Part shown: one piece after another, positions 7,024 through 14,452 of the stretch
Layout: each line of letters opens with the position of its first letter
How positions within the stretch are numbered: position 1 is the stretch's first letter
From: CAVRZR01 sp964354215
Lineage (GTDB): Bacteria > Actinomycetota > Coriobacteriia > Anaerosomatales > CAVRZR01
Direction of reading: 5' to 3'
DNA: 15,095 nucleotides
Assembly: GCA_964354215.1 (NCBI GenBank)
Contig: CAYGYT010000047.1
Span: forward strand, 1-15,095
Made by a program: the position numbers and the translations under genes
Notes under the pieces: model-generated
What the model was told of the DNA's origin: nothing
The model's database searches: none
Seen by the model: only the letters and a program-made list of their open reading frames with translations

Positions 7024-8097
7024 GTGGAGTTTCGCATCGCAGTTCTCCCGGGTGATGGCATTGGTCCCGAGATCACCGTGCAGGCTCAGAAGGTGCTCGA
7101 CGCAGTCGCTCAGAGATTCGGCCATTCGTTCGAGTACTCGGAGGCGCTGACCGGGGGCGCGGCTATCGATGCCACCGGTACCCCGCTGCCGGACGAGACG
7201 CTCGAGCTGTGTCGCGCGAGTGATGCGGTGCTTCTCGGCGCCATCGGCGGCCCGAAGTGGGACACGACCGACCCGAAGGGCGTCCGCCCCGAGCAGGGGC
7301 TGCTCGGCCTTCGCAAGGCCCTGGGCGTCTACGCGAACCTGCGCCCGGTGAAGATCTTCGATGCGCTCATCGATGGGTCTACGATCAAGCCCGAGGTCAT
7401 CCGCGACGTGGACATCCTCATCGTCCGCGAGCTCACGGGTGGTATCTACTTCGGCAAGCGAGACCGCGTGGGTGACATGGCCTACGACACCGAGGAGTAC
7501 CACGCATACGAGATCGAGCGGATCGTGCGCAAGGCGTGCGAGCTTGCCCGTGTACGCAAGACGTCGAACGTGTGCTCCGTCGACAAGGCGAATGTGCTCG
7601 AGGCATCGCGCCTGTGGCGCGAAGTCGCCCACAAGACGGTCTTGGACTACCCCGACATCGAGATGTGGGACTTGCTCGTCGACAACTGCGCGATGCAGCT
7701 CGTCAAGAACCCCAGGCAGTTCGACGTGCTCGTGATGTCGAACATGTTCGGCGACATCCTGTCCGACGAGGCGTCGATGCTCTCCGGGTCGCTCGGCATG
7801 CTTGGCTCGGCGTCGATAGGCGATGGGCCGGGCCTGTACGAGCCGAGCCACGGGAGCGCACCCAAGTACACGGGCATGGACGTCGCGAATCCCATAGCTA
7901 CGATCCTCTCGGCGGGGATGATGCTGCAGTACTCGTTCGGGCTTTTCGACGAGGCTGCGGCGGTCGAGCGCGCAATCGAGAGTGTGCTGGCCGAGGGCTG
8001 GCGCACGAAGGACATCGCGAGCGATGACACGCCGGCAGAGCTGCGAGCGGGCACCGAGGCGATGGGGGACTTGGTGGCGAAGCAGCTGGTAAGCTGA
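7024..8097 (+). CDS. leuB: 3-isopropylmalate dehydrogenase
   Basis: The enzyme oxidises and decarboxylates 3-isopropylmalate with NAD+ to give 2-ketoisocaproate in cytoplasmic leucine synthesis. The 357-residue length is normal for the family. Motifs are LPGDGIGPE (8-16), LLGAIGGPKWD (70-80), the substrate-binding arginines R97, R107 (in NLRP) and R135 (in VRELTGGIYFG), Y142, K188 in DKANVL, D220 in LVDNCAMQLV, D244 and D248 in NMFGDILSDE, and the NAD-binding EPSHGSAP (273-280). All expected catalytic and metal-binding residues are present, so it should be active. The GTG start is set by the strong ribosome site just upstream. It is separated from leuD by an unrelated membrane-protein gene and is likely driven by its own promoter at 6882. 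The next gene starts 64 bases downstream. Confidence 0.96.
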   Translation: MEFRIAVLPGDGIGPEITVQAQKVLDAVAQRFGHSFEYSEALTGGAAIDATGTPLPDETLELCRASDAVLLGAIGGPKWDTTDPKGVRPEQGLLGLRKALGVYANLRPVKIFDALIDGSTIKPEVIRDVDILIVRELTGGIYFGKRDRVGDMAYDTEEYHAYEIERIVRKACELARVRKTSNVCSVDKANVLEASRLWREVAHKTVLDYPDIEMWDLLVDNCAMQLVKNPRQFDVLVMSNMFGDILSDEASMLSGSLGMLGSASIGDGPGLYEPSHGSAPKYTGMDVANPIATILSAGMMLQYSFGLFDEAAAVERAIESVLAEGWRTKDIASDDTPAELRAGTEAMGDLVAKQLVS

Positions 8098-8161
8098 GGG
8101 GGACGCTGCAGTTCGTACCGGACCGCGGCGGCGTTCAGCACGGATAGCCGAGGAGACGGCA

Positions 8162-9187
8162 GTGTCGTTCCGCGTGCTCGAAGCTTCCGATCCCGGGTGG
8201 AATGACGTTCTGTCGAAGGTGCCTCACGACGTCTACCACCTGCCGGGGTATGCGCGGTTGACCGAGGTCCAGGAGGGGCTGACAGTCCAGCTCGCCGTAG
8301 CCGAGGCAGGCAAACACGTCGTGGCGCTTCCGTTCATGCTGCGCCCGCTCCCAACCGATGCGCGGTTCGGCGATGGGCACGACATCACCACGCCGTACGG
8401 ATACCCTGGGCCGGTGTGTTCTTCGAGCGATCCTGACGTGCAGCGCGCGCTCGTGAGCGAACTGCTCTCTGGACTCACCGAGACGGGGGCCGTGAGTGCA
8501 TTCGTTCGCTGCCACCCCCTCGTCGGTGTCGGCACGGATGCCCTTGCGCCGTTCGGCGAGGTCGTCGTCCACGGCGACCAGGTGGTCATCGATCTCAAGG
8601 AGGTGGGGAGCGAGGCGCTTGCGTCGTTTCGGGCCGGTCACCGCAGGGACATTCGCATCTTACGCGATCAGGGATTCGCGCTACGCGCAGACGACAAGCT
8701 CGATATCTCCGCCTTCCCGAGCCTGTACCGCAAGAACATGGAGCGCTTGGAAGCGGATCGCTACTACTGGTTTGGTGATGATTACTTCACGGCGCTGTGG
8801 GAGACGCTCGGGGAGAACGCCCACCTGGTCGTTGTCACGAGTCCCGAGGACACAGCAGCAGCGTGTGCTCTCTTCTTCGTGACTGGCGAGATCGCGCAGT
8901 ATCATCTCTCGGCGACCGATGCGCGCTATCTTCGCCTCGCGCCCAGCAAACTCTCGATTCTCGGGATGGCGGATCTCTGTCGGTCTCTCGGGGTCCGCTA
9001 CCTCAACTTGGGCGGTGGTGTCGGCGGCCAGGCCGATGCTCTCTTTGCATTCAAGGCCGGTTTCTCTCGGATGAGAGTGCCGTTCGCGACAGCTCGCTTC
9101 GTGCTCGACGAGGAACGATACGCCTACTTGTCGAGCCCCGTTGACGCGCCCGAGGGCTTCTTCCCCTCGTATCGGGCGCCGAGATGA
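8162..9187 (+). CDS. FemAB-like GNAT-fold acyl/aminoacyl transferase
   Basis: This 341-residue soluble protein has the FemAB/GNAT pattern seen in exopolysaccharide and peptidoglycan clusters. An N-terminal half carries DVYHLPGYARL (23-33) and TPYGYPGP (77-84). A C-terminal half carries HRRDIR (160-165), YYWFGDDYF (201-209), YHLSATDARYLRLAPSKL (247-264) and a YLNLGGGVGG turn (280-289) followed by FAFKAGFS (295-302). Known relatives move an amino acid from tRNA, or an acyl group from a CoA or carrier donor, onto a peptidoglycan precursor or sugar. The donor and acceptor here are unknown. AGGAG at 8151-8155 lies six bases before the GTG start region and supports it. It lies downstream of leuB and upstream of a flippase, so modification of a lipid-linked glycan or a wall precursor is a reasonable inference. 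It lacks membrane segments and a signal peptide. Confidence 0.82.
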   Translation: MSFRVLEASDPGWNDVLSKVPHDVYHLPGYARLTEVQEGLTVQLAVAEAGKHVVALPFMLRPLPTDARFGDGHDITTPYGYPGPVCSSSDPDVQRALVSELLSGLTETGAVSAFVRCHPLVGVGTDALAPFGEVVVHGDQVVIDLKEVGSEALASFRAGHRRDIRILRDQGFALRADDKLDISAFPSLYRKNMERLEADRYYWFGDDYFTALWETLGENAHLVVVTSPEDTAAACALFFVTGEIAQYHLSATDARYLRLAPSKLSILGMADLCRSLGVRYLNLGGGVGGQADALFAFKAGFSRMRVPFATARFVLDEERYAYLSSPVDAPEGFFPSYRAPR

Positions 9188-9200
9188 GGATGTGGGGTTC

Positions 9201-9240
9201 GCCGCCAAGGGGATCGTCCCCCGACGTTCGAGCCGGCGGC
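9201..9240. other. Inverted repeat between the FemAB-like and flippase genes
   Basis: GCCGCC (9201-9206) can pair with GGCGGC (9235-9240). Nested inside it, GGGGA (9209-9213) pairs with TCCCC (9217-9221) across a three-base loop. There is no T-run, so it is not a classic rho-independent terminator. It could attenuate or mark the boundary in the 119-base gap, or be chance in GC-rich DNA. Confidence 0.3.
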
Positions 9241-9306
9241 TAGCATGAGCGGCCAGCGGTCCTCGAGCCCGCGATCCGTGCGGCGCGTGAGAGCCAGGCG
9301 CTGACC

Positions 9307-10656
9307 ATGGGAGCTCCGTCCGAGAAGATCACCCCGGACCTCCAGCTCGCGTCCGGCGGTCTTCTGAATCTCGTTTCCCAGCTCGTGGGTCTCGGCACGA
9401 GCTTCCTCATCGGTGTGCTCGTCGCCCGCCTCCTGGGCCCGCAGGGTAGGGGCGAGCTCTCGGTGCTCATGCAGGTCCCGGCCGTTCTGATCATCGTCCT
9501 TGGGCTGGGGATTTCGACCGCGAATACCTACTTCGTCTCGACCGGCAAGACGCCGGCGGGGCTGGCACTCGGCAATAGCCTCGCGCTCGCGATCCCCGCC
9601 GCCGTTGTGGGGGTGCCCCTGGCGATCCTGTTCCTGCTCGGTCCGCTGTCTGTGCTGCCCGGTCTGCCGGTACGCGCAGTCGCGTTCGCGGCGGTTGCGG
9701 TGCCGCTGGGCTTGCTCGCCTCTTGGCTCGCGGGAGTGAGCGCGGGTGTTGGGAGGCTGCGCCTCAACCTGCGCTACTCGGTTGTCTCCTCACTAGTCAC
9801 GCTCGCCGGAATCGCTGTTCTCTTCGCACTCGACGGTGCCAGCCTGACCGCGGTGGTCGGCTTCTCGGTGGGCGGCACGCTCGCAGGCATCGCCGTGGTC
9901 TTCGCGGGTCTGCGACGCTGGGCTCGGCCGGTAAGAGTAGATCTCGGCACCGTGCGGAACATGACTCGCTACTCCAGCAAGACCTACGCGGCCGGTCTTG
10001 CGGGCTACCTGCACCTCCGACAGGATGTCTTGCTCCTGGGCTGGCTCGCCGGAGCGTCGTCTGTAGGGCTCTACTCGGTGGGAGTGAGCTTCGCGGAGCT
10101 GCTGTGGTACGTGCCGGCAGCACTCGCGGGGGTCATCTTCGCGAGAGCCGGACGGCACGATGAGGCAGCCGCCCTTGACTACGTAGCGCGCAGCAGCCGC
10201 ATCTCGGTGCTGCTGATGGTGGTCTCTGCCGCGCTCGGAGCCATCGCCGTCCCCGTGGTGATCGCCCTGCTGTTCGGGCGCGCGTTCCTCCCGTCCACCT
10301 GGGTCTTCTATGCGCTCATCCCTGGCGTGCTCGGCGACGGCGTAGCCCGAGTCGTGATGAGCTTCCAGATGGCGACCGGGCGCGTGTACTGGAGGGAGTC
10401 GCTCGGTTCAACGGGGTTGAATCTGCTCGCGAATCTGCTGCTGATCCCACTTATCGGCTTCGTTGGAGCGGCGTTGGCGTCGAGCATCTCCTATGTCGCT
10501 CTTGCGGCTCTCGTTCTGTGGAGACTCAAGCGGGACACGAGTGCCGAACCGCTCGCGTTCCTGGTGCCGCGTCGCGACGACGTCCGGGTCGTGCTTCGTG
10601 CGGTACGCGAGGCGCCTGGTCGGTTCGCTCCGACGCGTGGGGACCGATCAGAATGA
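9307..10656 (+). CDS. Wzx-like oligosaccharide flippase (MOP/MATE superfamily)
   Basis: This 449-residue integral membrane protein has about twelve hydrophobic helices spread over nearly its whole length. The N-terminal LASGGLLNLVSQLVGLGTSF and VARLLGPQGRGELSVLMQ (about residues 14-57) match the opening of polysaccharide transporters: a first helix, then an LGPxGxGxLS loop. A second such region around YSVGVSFAELLWYVPAALAG repeats the pattern in the C-terminal half. The family flips undecaprenyl-linked oligosaccharides, lipid II-like carriers or teichoic-acid units from the inner to the outer leaflet. The ATG start is the only reasonable one: an in-frame stop occurs at 9241 and no ATG, GTG or TTG falls between. 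Its ribosome site is weak. A short basic tail ends 31 bases before the glycosyltransferase start, so those two are likely cotranscribed. Its substrate cannot be inferred from sequence. Confidence 0.87.
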   Translation: MGAPSEKITPDLQLASGGLLNLVSQLVGLGTSFLIGVLVARLLGPQGRGELSVLMQVPAVLIIVLGLGISTANTYFVSTGKTPAGLALGNSLALAIPAAVVGVPLAILFLLGPLSVLPGLPVRAVAFAAVAVPLGLLASWLAGVSAGVGRLRLNLRYSVVSSLVTLAGIAVLFALDGASLTAVVGFSVGGTLAGIAVVFAGLRRWARPVRVDLGTVRNMTRYSSKTYAAGLAGYLHLRQDVLLLGWLAGASSVGLYSVGVSFAELLWYVPAALAGVIFARAGRHDEAAALDYVARSSRISVLLMVVSAALGAIAVPVVIALLFGRAFLPSTWVFYALIPGVLGDGVARVVMSFQMATGRVYWRESLGSTGLNLLANLLLIPLIGFVGAALASSISYVALAALVLWRLKRDTSAEPLAFLVPRRDDVRVVLRAVREAPGRFAPTRGDRSE

Positions 10657-10674
10657 TGGCGACCTTGTGACGGC

Positions 10675-10680
10675 AAAGGA
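10675..10680 (+). promoter_or_regulatory. Ribosome binding site that decides the glycosyltransferase start
   Basis: AAAGGA lies seven bases before GTG 10688. The alternative in-frame GTG at 10667 has no comparable purine run, and the frame stays open further back into the flippase gene. The 10688 start places the first beta strand (RRTVVTFTGFD) directly at the N terminus, as expected for a GT-B fold. Confidence 0.6.
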
Positions 10681-10687
10681 CTCAGAC

Positions 10688-11656
10688 GTGAGGCGAACGG
10701 TCGTCACCTTCACCGGCTTTGACGCCTTCTGGCTGGATCTCCTGGCCGAAGGTCTGTCTCGACGCTATTCCGACGAGCTCGAGTGCCGTTCGATTGTCTG
10801 GCCATCGACCACCATAGAGCGAACCCGTTTCGTTCGCTCCGTGGTCAGCTCCGACGTGATGGTGCGCGTCGGCATGCCGTTCGAGTTCGAGAGCGAGACC
10901 ACGCGCGTCTGGCTCTCGTACGTTCGAGCACGTCGCGGACTCAGGGCGTTCAACTACTGGGTGGGTTCCGACGTGTTCGCGTTCGAGGATCGCGCGCGTG
11001 CTGGAGGCCTGTCGGACCGCGATGAACGAGCCATTCGCGCGATGCGTCATCTTGCTGCGACCGAGAACCTCATGACGGAGCTGGTGGGTCTGGGTGTACC
11101 AGCCGAGAAGGTCGTGCTTCCGTCGCAGGAGCTCGCGGTGCCAGACCCTCCGCCGCCGCTGCCCGAACGGTTTCGGGTGTTGTCGTACTGGTCCGACGGG
11201 CGCGTGGACTTCTACGGCGGTTCCACCGTCCTGTGTGCGGCGGAGCGGTTGCCCGAGATCGCCTTCGACATCGTCGGCGCGTCCGGGCCCGACGGCACGG
11301 CGTCTCCCCCGAACGTCACGTATCACGGACGCGTATCGAACATGTCCGAGCTCTACGCCAGGACCACGGCGCTCGTGCGTCTGACCCTGCATGACGCGGT
11401 CGCTGCGGGCATGGTCGAGGAGGCCCTCGCGTTCGGACGCTACGTCATCTACTCCTTCGAATGGCCGCACGTTCGCACGGTCGATCGACTAGACGTTGAG
11501 GGCCTCGTGAGGACCCTCGAAGAGCTGAGGGACCTTCACCGGGCCGGCCAGCTCCCGCTCAATATTGCTGGCAGGGACTTCATCCTCGAGTACTGGGATC
11601 CCGACGCTCGGTTCGCCGCCCTTCGGCGCGCGATTCTCGGAGTGCCCGGCCCGTGA
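10688..11656 (+). CDS. GT-B-like glycosyltransferase (GT4-like C-terminal domain)
   Basis: The 322-residue product reads as two Rossmann-like halves joined by the proline-rich linker VPDPPPPLPE (151-160). The C-terminal half has FRVLSYWSDGR (162-172), IAFDIVGASGPDG (191-203), NVTYHGRVSNMSELYARTTALVRL (from 209) and HDAVAAGMVEEALAFGRYVI (235-254). The last of these is the nucleotide-sugar binding helix region of GT4-like enzymes, with the acidic pair at 244-245. The N-terminal half is short and matches no family I know. It would add a sugar to a lipid-linked or other acceptor on the cytoplasmic face. Donor and linkage are unknown. It follows the flippase by 31 bases and has no membrane segment. 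The start could instead be GTG 10667, adding seven residues. The family is fairly clear from the C-terminal half but sequence similarity appears distant. Confidence 0.72.
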   Translation: MRRTVVTFTGFDAFWLDLLAEGLSRRYSDELECRSIVWPSTTIERTRFVRSVVSSDVMVRVGMPFEFESETTRVWLSYVRARRGLRAFNYWVGSDVFAFEDRARAGGLSDRDERAIRAMRHLAATENLMTELVGLGVPAEKVVLPSQELAVPDPPPPLPERFRVLSYWSDGRVDFYGGSTVLCAAERLPEIAFDIVGASGPDGTASPPNVTYHGRVSNMSELYARTTALVRLTLHDAVAAGMVEEALAFGRYVIYSFEWPHVRTVDRLDVEGLVRTLEELRDLHRAGQLPLNIAGRDFILEYWDPDARFAALRRAILGVPGP

Positions 11657-11721
11657 CCCTGCATCAAGAGCGGCTACGGTAGTCTGTTCTGGCGGAAGCC
11701 CCGCACACGGATTGGTCGACC

Positions 11722-12558
11722 ATGGAAGTACTCTTCGAAAGCCACAGCGATTTCCACGATATCACCGTGCAAGACCGCGATGGGATTCGCGAGCTGCGCT
11801 TTGGCGGCAGACTCCAGAGCGCAGTCGACGCCGAGACCCTGACCGTATCTCGCGCCCCGATCCTGGACTACCTGCACCTGCCGGTGGCGTTCGTTCCTCG
11901 GGCGAGGCGCGTGCTGGTCGTGGGGCTTGGCGGAGGCGTCCTGCCCAAGCGCATGCATCGTGACTACTCGCAGATGCAGATCGACGTCGTCGAGCTCGAC
12001 CCCGTGATAGTGCAGGTGGCGCGCGACTTCTTTGCACTCCCCGAGGACGAGCGCCTGCGCGTCATCGTCGGTGACGGCCGAGAGTACTTGCGGTCCACCA
12101 GCGAGGCCTACGACATCATCATCGTGGACGCCTTCTTCGAGACCCGCGTCCCATTCGCACTGGTCACTCGCGAGTTCTTCGAGATCCTGAAGGCCCGCCT
12201 CCAGCCGAGAGGCGTAGTCGCGTTCAACCTCGTGGGAGCGCTCGAGGGAGCTGACAGCGAGCCGTTCCTGCGGGTCCTCGCGGGTCTCCGCGAAGCGTTC
12301 GCGGACGTGCGGCTGTTCACCGTGAGCCCGAGCCTCAATAGGGACGCGGGGCGCAGCAACTTCGTCGCTGTGGGATCGGACACGGTTCGAGCGACCGAGG
12401 CGATCAAAGCGTCCATCAGGGGCAGAGCGGGCGGCCAGGTGACGGTCCCCAGTTTCGAGCACTGGGACGAGGAGCTCTTCGAGATGCCAGCTCCCCGGGA
12501 CGTGGTCGAGCCGCTGACAGACGAAGAGGCGCCGGTCGATGGTCTCCTGCGAACGTGA
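11722..12558 (+). CDS. Spermidine-synthase-like SAM-fold protein, probably not a true aminopropyltransferase
   Basis: This 278-residue protein has the polyamine-synthase/methyltransferase Rossmann core: VLVVGLGGGVLPK (64-76), VVELDPVI (89-96), VGDGREYL (116-123) and YDIIIVDAFFE (130-140). It ends with an LTDEEAPVD motif (265-273) seen in SpeE-like and MFS-fused SpeE-like proteins. Genuine spermidine synthases carry a DSSDPxGPA-like segment at the active site; here that place reads DAFFETRVPFALVT, so decarboxylated-SAM chemistry on putrescine is doubtful. It may be an SAM-dependent transferase acting on another amine or a glycan precursor. The ATG at 11722 is chosen because an in-frame stop (TAG, 11680) lies just upstream with no other usual start between. 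The ribosome site is weak. It converges with the minus-strand dehydratase 34 bases away. Confidence 0.75.
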   Translation: MEVLFESHSDFHDITVQDRDGIRELRFGGRLQSAVDAETLTVSRAPILDYLHLPVAFVPRARRVLVVGLGGGVLPKRMHRDYSQMQIDVVELDPVIVQVARDFFALPEDERLRVIVGDGREYLRSTSEAYDIIIVDAFFETRVPFALVTREFFEILKARLQPRGVVAFNLVGALEGADSEPFLRVLAGLREAFADVRLFTVSPSLNRDAGRSNFVAVGSDTVRATEAIKASIRGRAGGQVTVPSFEHWDEELFEMPAPRDVVEPLTDEEAPVDGLLRT

Positions 12559-12568
12559 CGGATTGCGA

Positions 12569-12584
12569 GTGGCGAGGCCGCCGC
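12569..12584. terminator. Possible hairpin between convergent genes
   Basis: In the 34-base gap between the two convergent stops, GTGGCG (12569-12574) can pair with CGCCGC (12579-12584) over a four-base loop, with one G-T wobble. No T-tract follows on either strand, so it would be an atypical or rho-assisted terminator at best. Confidence 0.25.
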
Positions 12585-12592
12585 GAGGGCTC

Positions 12593-14452
12593 CTAGGTCG
12601 TTCTATCGCGAAGCGCGAAGCCCTGGTCCAGTCGCTTCGCGGCGTCCCAGAGCGCTTCCAGGTCGCCTCCGGTGGCTGCCTGAGCCAACAAGCGGATGTC
12701 TGCTTCAAAGCCAGACTCCTCCGCGGGTGCCGAGGAGACGAGCAGGATCTTCTCCCGCGACGTGGGGACCAGACTCTCGTGATCTTGGACGAGTATCTCG
12801 TGCAGCTTCTCCCCCGGGCGGAGCCCCGTGTACTCGATTTCTGCGGGCACGCCGGAGAGCGCGATCATCTTGCGGGCGAGGTCGACGATCTTGACCGGCT
12901 CGCCCATCTCGAGCACGAAGATGTCGCCGCAGCCGCCGATGGCCTGAGCCTGCAGGACGAGGCGGGCCGCTTCGGGAATCGTCATGAAGTAGCGTGTGGC
13001 GTCGGGATGCGTGACGGTCAGCGGTCCGCCGTGGCGCAGCTGCTGTTCGAATATGGGGACCACGCTGCCTCGGCTCGCCAGCACGTTGCCGAATCGCACC
13101 GCCACCGCGCAGAGGCCGTGTGCGCTCGCGGCCAGCATGATTCGCTCGGCGAGTGACTTGGTGAGCCCCATGAAGTTCGCCGGCGCGACGGCCTTGTCCG
13201 TCGAGATCAGGACGAACTTCTCCACGCCGTGGTGCTGGCATGCCTCGATGACGTTTCGCGTGCCGGAGACGTTCGTCTTGACGGCCTCAGCGGGTTCGAG
13301 CTCCATGAGCGGAACGTGCTTGTAGGCGGCCGCATGCAGGACGACGTCGGGTGACTCGACCGCGAAGACGGCGTCGAGCTTCTGCGGATCGCGGATATCG
13401 CAGATGTGCATGACGGCGATACCCGGGTCGGACTTCTCGAGCTCGAGCCACAGTTCGTACAAGCGGGTCTCGTCGACCTCGAGCAGCAGAAGTCTCGCTG
13501 GCGCGAGCTTGATGACCTGTCGGCACAGCTCCGCGCCGATGGACCCGGCGGCGCCGGTTACCGCGACGATCTTGCCGGCGATGGTCTCGGCCACCTGTTC
13601 GACGTCGATGGGCGTCTGTTCGCGGCCGAGCAGGTCCTCGACCTCGACCTTTCGAAGGTCGGTGACGCTGACGGTGCCCCTCTGGACAACGAGTGCCGGC
13701 ATGATTCGAGTCGCGATGCCCGCGTCGGCCGCGGAGTTCAAGACGCGTCGAACCTCGGCTTGCGGCCCACTCGGCATGGCAACGAGAATCTCCTCGACGC
13801 CCCGGGAAGCGACGACCGAAGCGAGGTCGCGCGTCGTGCCGATCACAGGTGCGCCACCGACGGTGCGTCCCTTGAGACCAGGCTCGTCGTCCAGGAAGCC
13901 GACGACCGCGAAGCCGAGGTCAGGTCGACTCTGGAGCTCCCGCAGGAGCAGCGAGCCCGCATTGCCGGCGCCAATGATCAGCACGCGTCGCGCACTCGCT
14001 CCCTGGCGGGCTCGCATCAGCAGTGCAACGCGGACGGCGAGCCGCACGCTCGCCGCACCGAGGAGCACGAGCAACGCCTGGATGAACAGAACGCCGAATG
14101 GTACCGCCCGCATGTCCTGCCGGTACGGCACGAACAGGTCGATCGTTGTGAGAGCCGCGAAGCCGAGGCCTACCGCCGCAACGAGCCTGAGCGCGGTGTC
14201 CACCCCGACGTATCTGAGAACGACCCGGTACAGCCCGAAGACTGCGAACATCCCAATGTAGACCACGGCCGAGATGAGTGTTGCCCAGGGCATCGCCGAT
14301 GCGAAGACGCCTGGGACGGGTCCCTCGAATCGTACGTAGTAGGCGAGGAGCATGCCGACGATCACGACGGCGAGGTCGAGAGCGTAGAGCAGCGCCTGCC
14401 ACCTGCGGCGGGTCCCGCGCACGTTGACGAGCAAGTCCCTGATGCCGGTCAC
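12593..14452 (-). CDS. Membrane-bound nucleotide-sugar 4,6-dehydratase (CapD/PglF/WbpM type)
   Basis: The 619-residue product has four membrane helices (about residues 21-40, 51-74, 85-110, 118-140), a CoA-binding-like Rossmann domain with IGAGNAG (160-166), then a short-chain dehydrogenase domain with VTGAAGSIG (298-306), HAAAYKHVPLME (373-384), STDKA (417-421), FMGLTK (427-432) and RFGNVLASRGSV (453-464). The tyrosine of the usual YxxxK site is methionine 428, as in the large WbpM/PglF-type dehydratases, so this is the expected family variant, not a defect. Relatives convert UDP-GlcNAc to UDP-4-keto-6-deoxy-HexNAc, the first step to bacillosamine, QuiNAc or FucNAc sugars. The length is typical. 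The GTG start overlaps the stop of the upstream phosphoglycosyl transferase (GTGA, 14449-14452), indicating translational coupling. The final sugar is not predictable because no aminotransferase or reductase is visible. Confidence 0.93.
   Translation of the reverse strand: MTGIRDLLVNVRGTRRRWQALLYALDLAVVIVGMLLAYYVRFEGPVPGVFASAMPWATLISAVVYIGMFAVFGLYRVVLRYVGVDTALRLVAAVGLGFAALTTIDLFVPYRQDMRAVPFGVLFIQALLVLLGAASVRLAVRVALLMRARQGASARRVLIIGAGNAGSLLLRELQSRPDLGFAVVGFLDDEPGLKGRTVGGAPVIGTTRDLASVVASRGVEEILVAMPSGPQAEVRRVLNSAADAGIATRIMPALVVQRGTVSVTDLRKVEVEDLLGREQTPIDVEQVAETIAGKIVAVTGAAGSIGAELCRQVIKLAPARLLLLEVDETRLYELWLELEKSDPGIAVMHICDIRDPQKLDAVFAVESPDVVLHAAAYKHVPLMELEPAEAVKTNVSGTRNVIEACQHHGVEKFVLISTDKAVAPANFMGLTKSLAERIMLAASAHGLCAVAVRFGNVLASRGSVVPIFEQQLRHGGPLTVTHPDATRYFMTIPEAARLVLQAQAIGGCGDIFVLEMGEPVKIVDLARKMIALSGVPAEIEYTGLRPGEKLHEILVQDHESLVPTSREKILLVSSAPAEESGFEADIRLLAQAATGGDLEALWDAAKRLDQGFALRDRTT

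Noticed and set aside
6920..7150. Possible leader peptide upstream of leuB
   Set aside because: No ribosome site, no run of leucine codons, and it runs on into leuB in another frame.
9245..9304. 19-codon mini-gene just before the flippase ATG
   Set aside because: No convincing ribosome site, Arg/Ser-rich chance translation; only its end position next to the ATG is suggestive of coupling.
10463..10687. Upstream extension of the glycosyltransferase frame
   Set aside because: It overlaps the flippase coding region and has Arg/Ser-rich shadow composition; AAAGGA before GTG 10688 gives a better start.
12900..13000. Loss of the catalytic tyrosine in the dehydratase as a sign of inactivity
   Set aside because: Methionine in place of tyrosine is the normal state in the large membrane-bound 4,6-dehydratases; the nearby lysine and STDK residues are kept. 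The motif itself lies near 13157-13204.
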